64,000 bases of DNA, taken from the NCBI GenBank assembly GCA_036873755.1, contig JAVTVY010020301.1, positions 17,419-81,418 on the forward strand, read 5' to 3'. The notes below the pieces were generated by a model. That model searched no databases. It saw nothing but the letters and a program-made list of their open reading frames with translations, and had not been told where the DNA came from. How positions within the stretch are numbered: position 1 is the stretch's first letter; every line of letters starts with the position of its first letter. Shown here piece after piece: positions 9,672 to 20,665 of this stretch. The stretch comes from Hanleya hanleyi. Its lineage: Eukaryota > Mollusca > Polyplacophora > Lepidopleurida > Hanleyidae. The translations under genes and the position numbers were made by a program.

Positions 9672-10374
9672 CTGAAATAGAAATTAATGTACACGATTAC
9701 ATTGCTCTTATGCATATTGTTGCATTATGTATTCTGAATTTATTCAACCCAGACTGAATTGCAGTGCTGTTAAGCGAAACGTGTTGTGAATAGACATATC
9801 TCTACACACAATTCTTTGGATGGGGGTGAGGTAGATTTTCCAGGTCACAGTCTGCAGCCTTTCGACCAAAAGTGTTCCCGGCTATCAATGGCCGTTTGAT
9901 GTCGTCTAACTGTTTGTCAGTGATCCGGTGATATCATGACAAAGCGCTGGGACGGTTCTATCGAAATTGTGGCCGTTCAGTGATGACAAAATAGGCTCAC
10001 ACATATATAGTAGGATGTGAATTTGTATTTTACGCTCCCAGTTCCCAGTGGGTATAATATGACCTTTTAATTTTACGTTGTTCTAAGTCACTATGTGCAA
10101 CCCCATGGCTATCCTGACGGAGATTTACTACCTTCTAGCCTATTATGTCTTTAGGTTAACCTCAGTGACTCAAGTTAGCTCCTAAATTTCACGACCTATC
10201 AACTAAATGCCCATAACCGTACGGGCCGGACAAACAAACACACAGAGACAGTTATTAAATTATGGTAAGATGTGTATTCGCAATGATGCGGTTTTGGAAG
10301 GTAATCGCACTCTGCTTGTGTTCCTTTAATGCGGATTTAGACTATGCGCGGAATATAACATAACTTTCACTCAC
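9672..10374. other. Host intron 3
   Basis: About 0.7 kb between exons 3 and 4; I see no gene, repeat array or regulatory cluster in it. Confidence 0.5.
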
Positions 10375-10497
10375 CAGATCCACTGATGACAGCACAACAC
10401 AAAGTACAGGCGTTCCTGGCGAAATCCACATTTCCATCTGACTGCTCTTTAGCTTTTCTAATGTCGCCGTATAGGGACTTGTAGGATGGAGGAGGAT
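10375..10497 (-). CDS. TMEM272-like host gene, exon 3
   Basis: 123 bp exon on - with acceptor TAATTATTATAG (AG at 10499-10498) and donor GGATCTG/GTGAGTG. It encodes PPPSYKSLYGDIRKAKEQSD followed by NVDFARN and a cysteine-rich start of the first transmembrane helix. The PPSY..LYG.I..AK motif is typical of the cytoplasmic N-terminal part of TMEM272-like proteins; PPSY could act as a WW-domain ligand (inference). Phase agrees with exons 2 and 4. Confidence 0.75.
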
Positions 10498-13400
10498 CTA
10501 TAATAATTATAAAAACGTTTTAAGCATTATTCAGTTGTAAAATGCCGGCTTGATATGAATGAAAATGCGGCTAAAAGATCATGGATGGATTGGGTGGAAG
10601 AAGGGGGGGTGGAGGTGTAGAACTGTGTAGTTAGTAGAAGAACATCTCACATTTGATAACAAACTCATCCGAGCGACGATTCTTGAAAGACTGATATTGC
10701 TGTGAATGCACATGTCGTTTTCAGGAATTGAAAATGGAAATCAAACAACGGGTGAAATTTTATCAATTGACAATTTTATCTTTTTCCTTATTAAATAATG
10801 TTAAGCTCGAGATTTTGCACATTGAGGCAAATTATATGCATAGGGGCTATTCCTTATTCCGCTCTACTGATATCACTTCGGTGACATATTTAATCTATTT
10901 GCGTTATACGAGCACAATATCCGTGGGCTGATTGCTTCATTGCGTCACCCCTACGCCTTTGTGACCCCGCTCCCCTTTACAATAACATGTCATCATTTCT
11001 AAGATAAAAAAAATGCCATAGAGATCCACCTCCCCACCAGCAGCACCAGTTGACCTGATATATCACCACAAGTCCCGAGCCAGCGTATCTAATTCCGCTC
11101 AATTCGGTGCTAGGGGCCGTGTGGGTACTCCATAGTCTCTGCATGAACATCTGAACATCTGCAATAAAAACGCAGCTGATATACTAAGACTCACTCCAAC
11201 ATATTACCTGTATATGGTCGGATTCTGCTAATGGACTGTCAGTCCCCGCCAGCCCTAGCTCTGTACACGTTATTTGATAAATATAAGTAAGTTTATTTTT
11301 TTTGGTGGGAAATTAGAGCCGTACTTCGTCGAGCATTACAGGATAGTATTTTCTGGGGATTCTAGCATTTTTAATTTCAGTGCTGTTTCCTGTTTTTCAG
11401 TTCGGCAATGTATCCATACTGCTTCAACTGCTTCAACTGCGTCCATGCAATACTGTTTCAGAGTTGTTATAATTCAGTACTGTCCCAGTACTTGATAGTA
11501 ATGTACTGACGCAATACTGACTGTTTTGGATTATTGTACTGTTACAGTGGTTATATTTCAGTACTGTCTCAATACTTAATAGTAATGTACTGAAATTGTG
11601 CTGATTCTATTTAGCGAGTCCATAGCTTTAGCTAAATTTTATGGATTTGAAAATTGTTTCTCGTCACAGCTTCTCAGTCGCAGCGTAGGTCTCCTGAACC
11701 AAGCCCCTCCGACCGTATCCCCACCTCCAACCCTCATATATTCCGGAAGCTTACATCATGCTACAATAATCCAACCCATAATCCAACCCATGCACTACCC
11801 TCGGAGGTTTGTCCCCATCCATAATTTTGGACTTGTTTCCGTCCACAGCTTTTCACCCGAACCCCATGTTTCCTGAACTAAACCACGCCCCCCTGCATAA
11901 ACCCTGATATATTCTGGAAGCTTACAACCCGCTGCACTTATTCAGTCCATCCACTAACCTCGGGCACACTTTGGTGATAAATGGTCACTCTTGTCCAGCT
12001 GAATATTACAAAGTTAATTCGCCAAAATGCAGGTCTGACCTCTTTCTCTGCTATAAAACTATCATGTTATTGGCTTATTGGAAGTGGGACCTTACAGGAT
12101 CAATCCATGTCTGGGTCATACATGTACATAAGACCTGAAAATTTAAATTGATGCTTCCTGGCTTGGCACTAAGTATTAGGAAGTTACTTCAGGAACTGGT
12201 TGACACCGTGCCCATGATGATTCTGTGTAGTATCATGTTTGCTTACTCGGCTTCAACGAAGCAACTTTTGAATGGCGAAGCTGGGACCAATCTGTCGCAT
12301 GAAAGGCACACCACCATATCAAAAAATCATTGGCAGTGAGTCTGATGCTATTCACTCTCACTTGATTGTCTTTTTTTCTGAACAGATTTGATCTCTCACT
12401 TTTTCAGGATAGATAACAAGCTACAAATGTATAGAAGCCCTCTAAGATAGAATCAAACCACCTCAAAGGAAGAAGCAACTTAAGCCACTCCTGTCAATTT
12501 TTGTGGATAAAACGTGGGACTGTACAAGCATAACTGTGGTTATTCAACGTAGTTGCTTTTAGTTGTACCATATAGCATCGCGGGGTGTTATAGAGTCTTC
12601 ATCCGGTTTCAATACCTGCGTTTTCTTCAAGAATGTGGGGGGGGGGGGGGGGGTTAATTTGTTTTGAAGTAAACAACTCTCACGTCTGGTTATTTTACGA
12701 TGTGCTCTCAGAAAGCAAACAATTATGTTGTTTACCTAGTTTAAATGTAAACACTTAAGTATGTGTACGAATGAGGTAGCAAGCGTGTGGTTGAGGTAGC
12801 AGGTGTCAGATTTGGCATTCGATATTCAGCTATCATATATTTCTGCATCAATAATTGAAACAACTATTTCATGTGCCAAAATAAAATAATAAAACGCATG
12901 CTGGTTCCCTGTAAGACAGAAGCCGTCAAACAGTTTTCAGTGATGACAGCATAACGTCATGGTGTTCTTTACATGAAATCTTTAACCAAATGAATTTTCA
13001 AGTCGTTTCCAGAGTTTATATCTTAGTCACGCTTGGATTGGGCAATGGACCCTTGCCTCGGGTTAAGCGAAATTAGACCGCTATGAAGCACAGTGCCAGG
13101 AATCTTACAAACTACGACCGCATTGCCATCAGTGTACGATCTATATCACAGAATTTGAGGAACTTTTAGACATTTTTGTAGACATTGGTTATGTAGTTTG
13201 ACAACTTTCTGATAAGGAGCTTTTGAAATTTGGCGTTTTATTAAACAAGTATGCACGTGTGTATGAAATGAGAGCATTATAAATTAAGTAGGTGGGGTGG
13301 TATGTCGGTGTGTGTGGTGGGGGTTTGTAATAGTCACCAGTCAATCTGAAAGTCTCCTCGAACAAGTATGCTTGTGTTAGAATAAATATTTATCGAGTAA

Positions 13401-15378
13401 ATGTGTTACTTTTCTGTTTGGTTAATGCCTTCCGAATTCCTCCAGCCACCGATTTATATTGGTCAGAGATGCAATTACCTGTGCATGTATGTGGCATTTG
13501 TCCACGAGGCAATGGGTACATGCTCTCGGGTATTGGCCATTTTTGTTTTCAACCAAATTGATTATGGACAGCCCATGCCTCAGCCAGATGTATTGAATCT
13601 GCCATACATAAAAGGCAGGGGTGTAAAGGGATATCAAATTTGCTCTCTTGTTATATGGAATGTCCCTTGCATATGCCACACATGTATGGGCATGTATGGG
13701 GAAAGCAATTTTCCATACATTACCAATACATTACCTTTTTCTTATGCGGCATACATGGATGATATCATAATGTTGTATGGGCATGTATGAAGAACGCAAT
13801 TTTACATATATTGCCCATGCCCGATATTTTGCTATGCAGACTGGTCCATACATATGTAGCAAGTTTATGGAAGCTACCATTCGTCTTGTATGTGCATGTA
13901 TGGGAAAAGCAACTTTCCATACGTTACCCATATATGATTTTTCTGTTGGATGCATGGGCCCCATACATATGCCGCATGGGCATGTATGAGGAAAGCACGT
14001 TGCCATACATAAGCCATATATGATCATTAAATGGACAGTGGCCCATGCATTTGCCAGACATGTATGGAGTTCATTGACGAAAGGCATGTATGGGAATAAT
14101 CCTGTATGTGCATGTATGGGAAAAACAATTTTCCATATATTACCAATACGTAGTCGTTTTATATGGCAAATCTATACATTTACTAGACGGTATGGATTCT
14201 ACCATACATGCAGCAAGGCATGTATGGGAGTTATCTGGGTATGTCTTTTTATGGGCATGTATGGGAAAAGCAATTTTTCGGTACATTGCCCAAACGTGGT
14301 CTTTTAAATGGACATTGACCCAGACATGTATGGAGATTACCACACATGCAGGGAAGTATGAGAATATTCAAACACGCTATCACTGTTATATTATATATGC
14401 TGAAGTTGTACCAGCTATGATCTGGGTCAGATAAATGGTGCCTGTAAGCCATCGGCTGCACATTTCTGTCCGCTACTTCACATATTTGCTTAACAATAGT
14501 CCCATGAGTCAGAATAATCATGTACGCTACAATCAATATTAGGCTTAATAATTAACTGGCAGCTGGCTTATAGTTCTGGTATATTGATTATTTTTCATTA
14601 TGTTTATCAATTACGATGAAGCTGTGACAATCTCAATCCTAAGTCCACCTCGCGACATCTGTGTACCGGAGGCCTCTGCAGTTTGAGACATTTGATATTA
14701 TTAATTCGTCTTCTGAAGGTTAATTATATATTTCAAAATGTATCCATAACCATTACAAATTCAATTATCTGTCAATGGAGTATTGGAAGTTTACGACATC
14801 TTCAAAATAAAATAGTATATGTAATTCCTATTACTATTGTATTTTATTATACATTTGTGACGCACACTGGTATTATTTCCAGCGCGTTAAAGTAATTAGC
14901 ATCACAAAGTTTTCTAAATATTTAGTCACACTAAAAGATAAATGAATGGCTGATGTTAGTATTCTGTTCGTATATGACTCCTCCATATTTCATTTAATAC
15001 TTTTATAAGGCACAATCCATTGTTGGCCGGTCCAGGTTCATACAAATTCCAGTGCATCAAAGAATAAAGCTTTTTTACATTGGCTTATCATGAAATTTGT
15101 AAGACCATTCAATGACAGAGTTTCCGTAAAGGTCGCTTGTCATATGCAGCTCACTCATATTTCCTAACTTGAATGAAACAACTTGATTTGGCGTCAGAGA
15201 AAAGTCATGTTGTCTTGCTGTGGTTCACCGAGTCTAACATTTGAATAACATTTTGAAAATGAAAAATAAATGTGAAAATGTATTGTGATTATGGAGGAGT
15301 AAATTCTACATGGACGACGACTGCCTAGCGAATGTCAGATCTGACACTTGTACTAGCGAGCTTCTGATAAATACTCAC
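10498..15378. other. Host intron 2
   Basis: 4.9 kb intron. Contents: a fragment near 11090-11170 sharing TCTAATTCCGCTCAATTCGG..CTAGGGGCCGT with the 3' flank of the reverse-transcriptase fragment at 31200-31240; paired CAGTACTGT..AATGTACTGA repeats at 11475-11600; a G run near 12638-12655; a tandem array at 13680-14340. No exon recognised. Confidence 0.5.
13680..14340. repeat. Degenerate ~100 bp tandem repeat with GCATGTATGG..CCATAC palindromes
   Basis: Six to seven diverged units, each with GGGCATGTATGGGAAAAGCAATTTTCCATACATTACC, whose halves are near-complementary and could form hairpins. Copies of GCATGTATG start near 13690, 13782, 13893, 13981, 14082, 14109, 14218 and 14255. Short ORFs across it on both strands are by-products of the repeat. 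Confidence 0.7.
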
Positions 15379-15430
15379 CGTTCATAGCCTGATTACATGT
15401 ATATGTGGGCAGTGCATTCTCTTCTTTGTC
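15379..15430 (-). CDS. TMEM272-like host gene, exon 2
   Basis: 52 bp exon on - with acceptor CTATATTTCAG (AG at 15432-15431) and donor ATGAACG/GTGAGT. It encodes DKEENALPTYTCNQAMN, and its last base completes the aspartate codon that begins exon 3. Frame zero at the start matches the donor of the candidate first exon at 27523-27558. Confidence 0.65.
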
Positions 15431-15644
15431 CTGAAATATAGACACCACATAAATGTCACTGTAAATCATAGCCATCTAATTTAGCTCAATCTCTATGTAT
15501 ACCGCTACGAATTAGTTCATCTGTTCAAATTCCAGAGGAATTACTCCCTGGTTGACGGTACACATCACTGATTAGCCTGTTCGAAATCGGTTTGAAGCCA
15601 TTCTAACTGGCCTCAAAATGACAAGCAGAAGTATTATCTCTAAC
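15431..15644. other. Host intron 1, part left of the palindromic element
   Basis: 214 bp of intron between exon 2 and the AGTGGA target duplication. Together with 27281-27522 it makes an ancestral intron of about 460 bp. No other feature. Confidence 0.6.
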
Positions 15645-15650
15645 AGTGGA
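15645..15650. repeat. Target site duplication AGTGGA (left)
   Basis: AGTGGA directly precedes the terminus AGTAGTATAC and is repeated directly after the opposite terminus at 27275-27280. A 6 bp duplication is the length known for Polintons. Confidence 0.85.
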
Positions 15651-15748
15651 AGTAGTATACAAAGGCTAAATTGGCGTAATAGCGCCTCACTGCGCATGCG
15701 CAGAACCTTGTGTGACGTCATAAGTGTGTTTGTGCGCATGCGTGATGT

Positions 15749-16318
15749 GTGGGAGGTGGGTACAAGATGGCCGCGAGTGTGAGTGAGTGCAAGATGTGGG
15801 AGGTGGGTACAAGATGGCCGCGAGTGTCATGTGTGGGAGGTGGGTACAAGATGGCCGCGAGTGTGATCGCCAGTGTCATGTGTGGGAGGTGGGTACAAGA
15901 TGGCCGCCAGTGTGAGTGCAAGATGTGGGAGGTGGGTACAAGATGGCCGCGAGTGTCATGATGTGGGAGGTGGGTACAAGATGGCCGCCAGTGTGAGTGA
16001 GATGTGGGAGGTGGGTACAAGATGGCCGCCAGTGTGAGTGAGATGTGGGAGGTGGGTACAAGATGGCCGCGAGTGTTATTTGGTGGGAGGTGGGTACAAG
16101 ATGGCCGCCAGTGTGAGTGGAAGATGTGGGAGGTGGGTACAAGATGGCCGCGAGTGTTATTTGGTGGGAGGTGGGTACAAGATGGCCGCCAGTGAGTGCA
16201 AGATGTGGGAGGTGGGTACAAGATGGCCGCCAGTGTGAGTGGAAGATGTGGGAGGTGGGTACAAGATGGCCGCCAGTGTCAGTGAGATGTGGGAGGTGGG
16301 TACAAGATGGCCGCGAGT
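15749..16318 (+). repeat. YY1-like site array, left arm (14 units)
   Basis: Fourteen tandem units of about 40 bp with GGGAGGTGGGTACAAGATGG followed by CCGC(C/G)AGTGTGAGTG. CAAGATGGCCGC fits the YY1 binding consensus (core ATGGC). The last unit is followed by GTATAAAAGG at 16325-16334. Long reading frames through the array on - are repeat artefacts. Confidence 0.85.
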
Positions 16319-16324
16319 AGTAAA

Positions 16325-16334
16325 ATGTATAAAA
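16325..16334 (+). promoter_or_regulatory. TATA box next to the YY1-like array, with terminus-like sequence
   Basis: GAGTAGTAAAATGTATAAAAGGAGTCGATTTTTAGGG resembles the element terminus AGTAGTGTATAAAAGCTAAATTG and carries a good TATA box. It could drive transcription inward from the arm (inference). Confidence 0.4.
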
Positions 16335-16388
16335 GGAGTCGATTTTTAGGGAAAGGGGTGTATTCAATCTGACTTACCTGACCTGACC

Positions 16389-16445
16389 TGTCTCCCTGCC
16401 TGCCTGCCTGCCTGCATCCCTGCCTTGCTTGCCTGCCTGCATTCT
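16389..16445 (+). repeat. (CTGC)n microsatellite, left arm
   Basis: CTGCCTGCCTGCCTGCCTGC-type run; the mirror copy is at about 26450-26510. Confidence 0.7.
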
Positions 16446-16449
16446 GCCT

Positions 16450-16795
16450 GTATGGAATGCATGTACTGACTTGGTTCTGGTTTTTTCCATCACGGTTGTG
16501 CGCAGGTGTATGACGTCACTTCCGGTCTGCGTGAATCGGGTGTGACCTGGGACTATGGGATGCATGTACTGACTTGGTTCTGGGTATTTGTCATCACGGG
16601 GAGGTCACGTGATCAGTTCAAGGTCATATCCATTTTTTTCCATCACGGTTGTGCGCAGATGTATGACGTCACTTCCGGTCTGCGTGAATCGGGCGTGACC
16701 TGGGACTATGGGATGCATGTACTCACTTGGTTCTGGGTATTTGTCATCACGGGGAGGTCACTTGATCAGTTCAAGGTCATATCCATTTTTTATCG
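16450..16795 (+). repeat. ETS-CRE tandem repeats, left arm
   Basis: Two and a half units of about 150 bp. Each holds TGACGTCACTTCCGG (16511-16525 and 16664-16678), a CRE fused to an ETS site, plus GGTCACGTGATC (an E-box; CACTTG in the second unit) and CATCACGGTTGTGCGCAG. Confidence 0.75.
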
Positions 16796-16799
16796 ATAT

Positions 16800-17290
16800 G
16801 TCAACCCACACCCAGTCCATTAGATGCTCCTTCACCTCAGCTTCACTTTGATACCTCACTCGTCCCCATTAGACCATTAGGGGCTCCCCTAGCTCCAAAA
16901 AAGGCTATTTTCATAGCCTTCGGCCTTCGCGCATGCGCAGAATCACCCTAATTCAAGCCCACACCCAGTCCTATCAGATGCTCCTTCACGGCACCTTCAC
17001 TTTGATACCTCACTCGACCCGATTGGACCATTAGGGACGCCTCTAACCCCAAAAAGGCTATTTTCACACCCTTCGGCCGCTGCGCATGCGCAGAAGGCCG
17101 ATAGTTCAATCCCATACCCACCCCATTAGATGCTCCGTCACTTTACCTTCAATTTGATACCTCACTCGACCCCATTCGTCCATTTTAAAAATTTTTTTTT
17201 TTTGGCTATCTCCTACCTCCAAAAACGTCTATTTTCATACCTTTCGGCTACCGCGCATGCGCAAAATGCCCATAGTTCAATCCATACCCA
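16800..17290 (+). repeat. Subterminal ~155 bp repeats with NRF1-like palindromes, left arm
   Basis: Three units, each with CTTCACTTTGATACCTCACTCG, CCATTAGGGGCTCCC and a GCGCATGCGCA palindrome (near 16930, 17084 and 17253). Homologous units occur in the TIRs of copies A (5870-6240) and B (55420-56720). Confidence 0.8.
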
Positions 17291-17325
17291 ACCCATTACA
17301 TGCTATTTATAGGCAAGTGGGCTGA

Positions 17326-17548
17326 AGTGGGAGGTGGGTACAAGATGGCCGCGAGTGTCATGATGTGGGAGGTGGGTACAAGATGGCCGCCAGTGTGAGT
17401 GAAAGATGTGGGAGGTGGGTACAAGATGGCCGCCAAGTGTCAGTGAGTGTAAGATGTGGGAGGTGGGACAACATGGCCGCCAGTGTCAGTGAGTGAGTGA
17501 GTGAGTGCAAGCTGTGGGAGGTGGGTACAACATGGCCGCCAGTGTCAG
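17326..17548 (+). repeat. Second YY1-like array, left arm (5 units)
   Basis: Five further GGGAGGTGGGTACAAGATGGCCGCC-type units; in the last two the site is CAACATGGCCGCC. The mirror copy is at about 25346-25568. Confidence 0.8.
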
Positions 17549-18697
17549 TTAGTGCAACAATAGGCTTGCCCACAGTGTTTTTTTGCTGTGTTACTTAAGC
17601 ATAAAAATTTCCTATTTTTTCCGATAAATCCGTTTCAATTTTCACGGAATTATGATAACACTGTAATCCATAGTCTACACGTATTTGTTTAGCCAAGAAA
17701 ATCAATTTTATTTCGAATGTACCTGGTGTTTTCATTCTACCGTACACGAACTTTATGGTGCATAATTTCTTCGCCCTTGCAGCTACACCGGATGTTACTC
17801 CAGACGTCTATCAATGTTTTGACAATATATACACTGCATATTAGAAAATATGTTGAAACCACAAGATAAAGACAAAGAAGGCCCACTGTATAGTGCTGTG
17901 TTACCATCGCCCAAGCATTAAAATTTCCTAGTTTTATTTCGAATCATCAGATTTTAGTGCATAATATTGCTGAAATAATGCCAACAGAAAACTCAGAGTC
18001 AATTTAAATATTTATTTGTATTGAGCAAATTACAAGAATTTCGAAGAGAAAAGAGCCGAAATAATGTCTGTCTGTCCTGAAAATCAGCTGATCAGCAATA
18101 AATCGACATCTCCGTGACCTTCAAGGAGATTTTGACATTAGGTTTTACCCGCTTTTATCACAAATCATTATAAAGAAATTGTCACACCCGGTGAACTCCT
18201 GAAACCCACATCCTACCTGAGAGTTTGGTAAGATATTCCATTCATTCGTTACCGTGGAGTAGAATTTCATCCATCAGTTTTCACTGTTGTGGTGCCAAAC
18301 ACAAAAATTGACAAATTATACGGACTGCCACGATAAGCGAATGTATGCAACAAAATAGCGTTCCGTACTGCACATGTCCGATAAAATCCCTCCAGTCGTT
18401 ACAGAATGTTGATTCCACAAAACCTGTTCGGTGGCCTACATCATCGTTCAATCGCTGATCATAAAGGCTGCGTTCAGCTCACCAGAACTGTCTACACTTC
18501 GAAATCTGTGAAAGAATATCAATTTTCACGTTTCCTGTCTGATATCAGTCACACAAATTGATGCGTCCGCTGGAACACAGCACACTCCCTCGATTATAGT
18601 CTACGTGTTACATGCAGGCGATGCATGATGCAGATCACATTATTCATCTCAGCGGACACCGAAAGGAACAAAGTTCCGTTATAAACTGCGACAGAGA
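17549..18697. other. Unassigned segment of the left arm
   Basis: AT-rich, no gene recognised. Two related passages (TGCTGTGTTACTTAAGCATAAAAATTTCC near 17585 and TGCTGTGTTACCATCGCCCAAGCATTAAAATTTCC near 17895) suggest an internal duplication. The mirror lies at about 24200-25320. Confidence 0.4.
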
Positions 18698-19012
18698 ATG
18701 TTCCCCAGCTCAGAAAACAACACAATGATCAGTGAAATCGTCCTTCGTATGCAGGACGCTAACAAAACGCTAACAAAATGGCTACTGAAGACCAAAATTT
18801 GCCCGGATAATCGCGTCGTTCAAACCACAGCGCCACCTATACGCTTTGGTGCAAGGGAGACAACTCGGACTAGACCAATTCGAAGATCATGTCCGCTATA
18901 TTTGGCCTGTATGGGTATAGGGGTGGTCGGGTTTTTTTTTATGGCTTTTACTATGAGCTATGAGGTTGATCATGTAGAATACGATGGAAAAAACTATCAA
19001 AGTACCGCGTAG
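18698..19012 (+). CDS. Hypothetical protein in the left arm (104 aa)
   Basis: Open frame MFPSSENNTMISEIVLRMQD... with a charged first half and one hydrophobic segment (LACMGIGVVGFFFMAFTMS) near residues 68-86. I do not recognise a family. The mirror copy in the right arm is broken by one base in the same homopolymer (8 versus 9), so there is no evidence of constraint on both copies. It may be chance, or captured sequence. Confidence 0.25.
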   Translation: MFPSSENNTMISEIVLRMQDANKTLTKWLLKTKICPDNRVVQTTAPPIRFGARETTRTRPIRRSCPLYLACMGIGVVGFFFMAFTMSYEVDHVEYDGKNYQSTA

Positions 19013-19145
19013 GCTTGTATATAGATCCATATAGACCCATATACACTCATATACTGTATAAATCCATACGGGTGGACATGTTGGAGTCTAGGTGGAGCAC
19101 TAGTGGCCCGATGGGGTAGAGTGAGGTCTTATTTTAAAAGCTCTC

Positions 19146-19152
19146 GAGGAAA

Positions 19153-19183
<31 letters not shown>

Positions 19184-19185
19184 AA
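19146..19185 (+). repeat. (AAAT)n microsatellite, left arm
   Basis: GAAATAAATAAATAAATAAA-type run; the mirror is at about 23715-23755. Confidence 0.75.
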
Positions 19186-19308
19186 AAATCAAAAAAATCG
19201 GCGAGTAGTAGACGAAGGGAAAATTGGAAAGTATTGACCATGCCCCAGAATACTTCATATGCATATCACGGCCTTAAGGCCTATGTAAGATGTAATCTAC
19301 TTCACAGT

Positions 19309-19325
19309 TTAGTAGTATAAAAAGC
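19309..19325 (+). promoter_or_regulatory. Internal terminus-like motif with TATA box
   Basis: AGTAGTATAAAAAGCGCAATTC matches the terminal motif (AGTAGT..TATAAAAGC.AATT) but lies 3.66 kb inside the arm. It is followed within 100 bp by an ETS-CRE site, as at true ends. The mirror is GCGCTTTTTATACTACT at about 23570-23587. It suggests one element end nested in another, or an inward promoter. Confidence 0.5.
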
Positions 19326-19394
19326 GCAATTCACCTTGACCCTTCCAAAGAAATAAAATCGGCTCTATTTTACAGGAGTATATACGCAGGTGAC

Positions 19395-19570
19395 GTGGGT
19401 TGTGACGTCACTTCCGGGTTTTCACTAAACACTACCTCCAAACATACAAGAGTTCCAATGTTCAACCGCCGGGGTGTTTTCCCGCCCCAGCGCCCCGCAG
19501 CGCGTGCGCGCGCGCGCGTCATCTCGCGTCATCCCCGGCAGTGCGCGCGCGCGGACGCGGGTCAAAAGGT
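19395..19570 (+). promoter_or_regulatory. ETS-CRE site and GC-rich block, left arm
   Basis: TGACGTCACTTCCGG at 19403-19417, then CGCCCCAGCGCCCCGCAGCG and GCGCGCGCGC runs to about 19560. The same order is found near 4390-4593, 23340-23494 and 54990-55205. Confidence 0.6.
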
Positions 19571-19707
19571 CAAAGGGTCACCTCCAGGTCAGACGGTCCA
19601 ATGTCCAATGAGACAATGTTGCGGCATCGCTATAGTGAGAGCTTGAGCACAAAAAAAAAGGGGGGGATTCTAGATGAACCTGGGAAAGATGGGCAGTTCC
19701 ATGTGGA

Positions 19708-19811
19708 CCAATCAGCGGTCGAGAAAAAGAGCCAATCAGCGGTCGAGAAAAAGAGCCAATCAGCGGTCGAGAAAAAAGAACCAATCAGCGGTCGAACAAT
19801 CAGCCAATCGA
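19708..19811 (+). promoter_or_regulatory. Tandem CCAATCAG (NF-Y-like) array, left arm
   Basis: Four units of about 25 bp, each CCAATCAGCGGTCGAGAAAA, with CCAATCAG at 19708, 19732, 19756 and 19781, then CCAATCGA at 19804. CCAATCAG is the NF-Y consensus. Spacing of about 24-25 bp is close to two helical turns, so sites would lie on one face. Confidence 0.65.
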
Positions 19812-20462
19812 ATTGGGGTATTCACGGTGTGCTTTCGCTGACGTCCGCGCCTACATCTGGGTTCTTGTACACGCGGGTAATGTTTTTCTGGACATGGATG
19901 GGTTACCTTTGGCTCCATTCTAGGCCACTGATGGGCTAATACGGTGTTCAAAGCCACTTTCATGCATTATGCTCATAGAACTTATACAACATAATCTATA
20001 CGTGTTGGACGAGTCTCTTCACTCACCGTATACACGTACCTCAATGAAATGCCCGCTCCAAACCTAGACCAAAGAAACACGTACTTGGTCTGTAGGCTGA
20101 TTTCATTATTCTCTATTTTTACTATGGTCTTTCTTTGCATTCTAACCTTGTTGAGGTTACCTAGCACTGACCAGTCATAATCGACGTGTTGGACGAGTCT
20201 CTTCACTCACCACGTATACACGTACCTCAATGAAATACCCGCTCCAAACCTAGACCAAAAACACGTACTTGGTCACCAGCGGGCTGATTTCATTGGCTCT
20301 CTATTTTTACTATAGTGCTCTTGCATTCTAAACTTGATGGGTTACATTTTTGGTCCCATCCTACACCACTGATTTCAGTTTGACTGAATCCTCCACATTA
20401 GGCATTAATGCATCAGGAATAAAACTTGCACAAGACAGGGTTTTTTTGGTGAGATCATTTTT

Positions 20463-20468
20463 TTTATT
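20463..20468 (-). terminator. Polyadenylation signal, left-arm protease
   Basis: AATAAA on - after the stem-loop array and a GTTGTTGTTG run, as in the other copies. Confidence 0.5.
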
Positions 20469-20507
20469 CAGTGAACAACAACAACGTGAGCAACCAGGCG
20501 AAAACTG

Positions 20508-20665
20508 AAGCCCAGAACAAGGGGCTTGTCATTAACTGAAGCCCAGAACAAAGGGCTTGTCATTAACTGAAGCCCAGAACAAGGGGCTTGTCATTAACTT
20601 AAGCCCAGAACGGGGCTTGTACATTGAAATGATTCAAGCCCAGAACGGGGCTTGTACATTGAAAT
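20508..20665 (-). repeat. Stem-loop array, left arm
   Basis: Tandem units with GAAGCCCAGAACAAGGGGCTTG on +, three of them with spacer TCATTAACT, then two with a shorter loop (AAGCCCAGAACGGGGCTTG). Confidence 0.8.
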
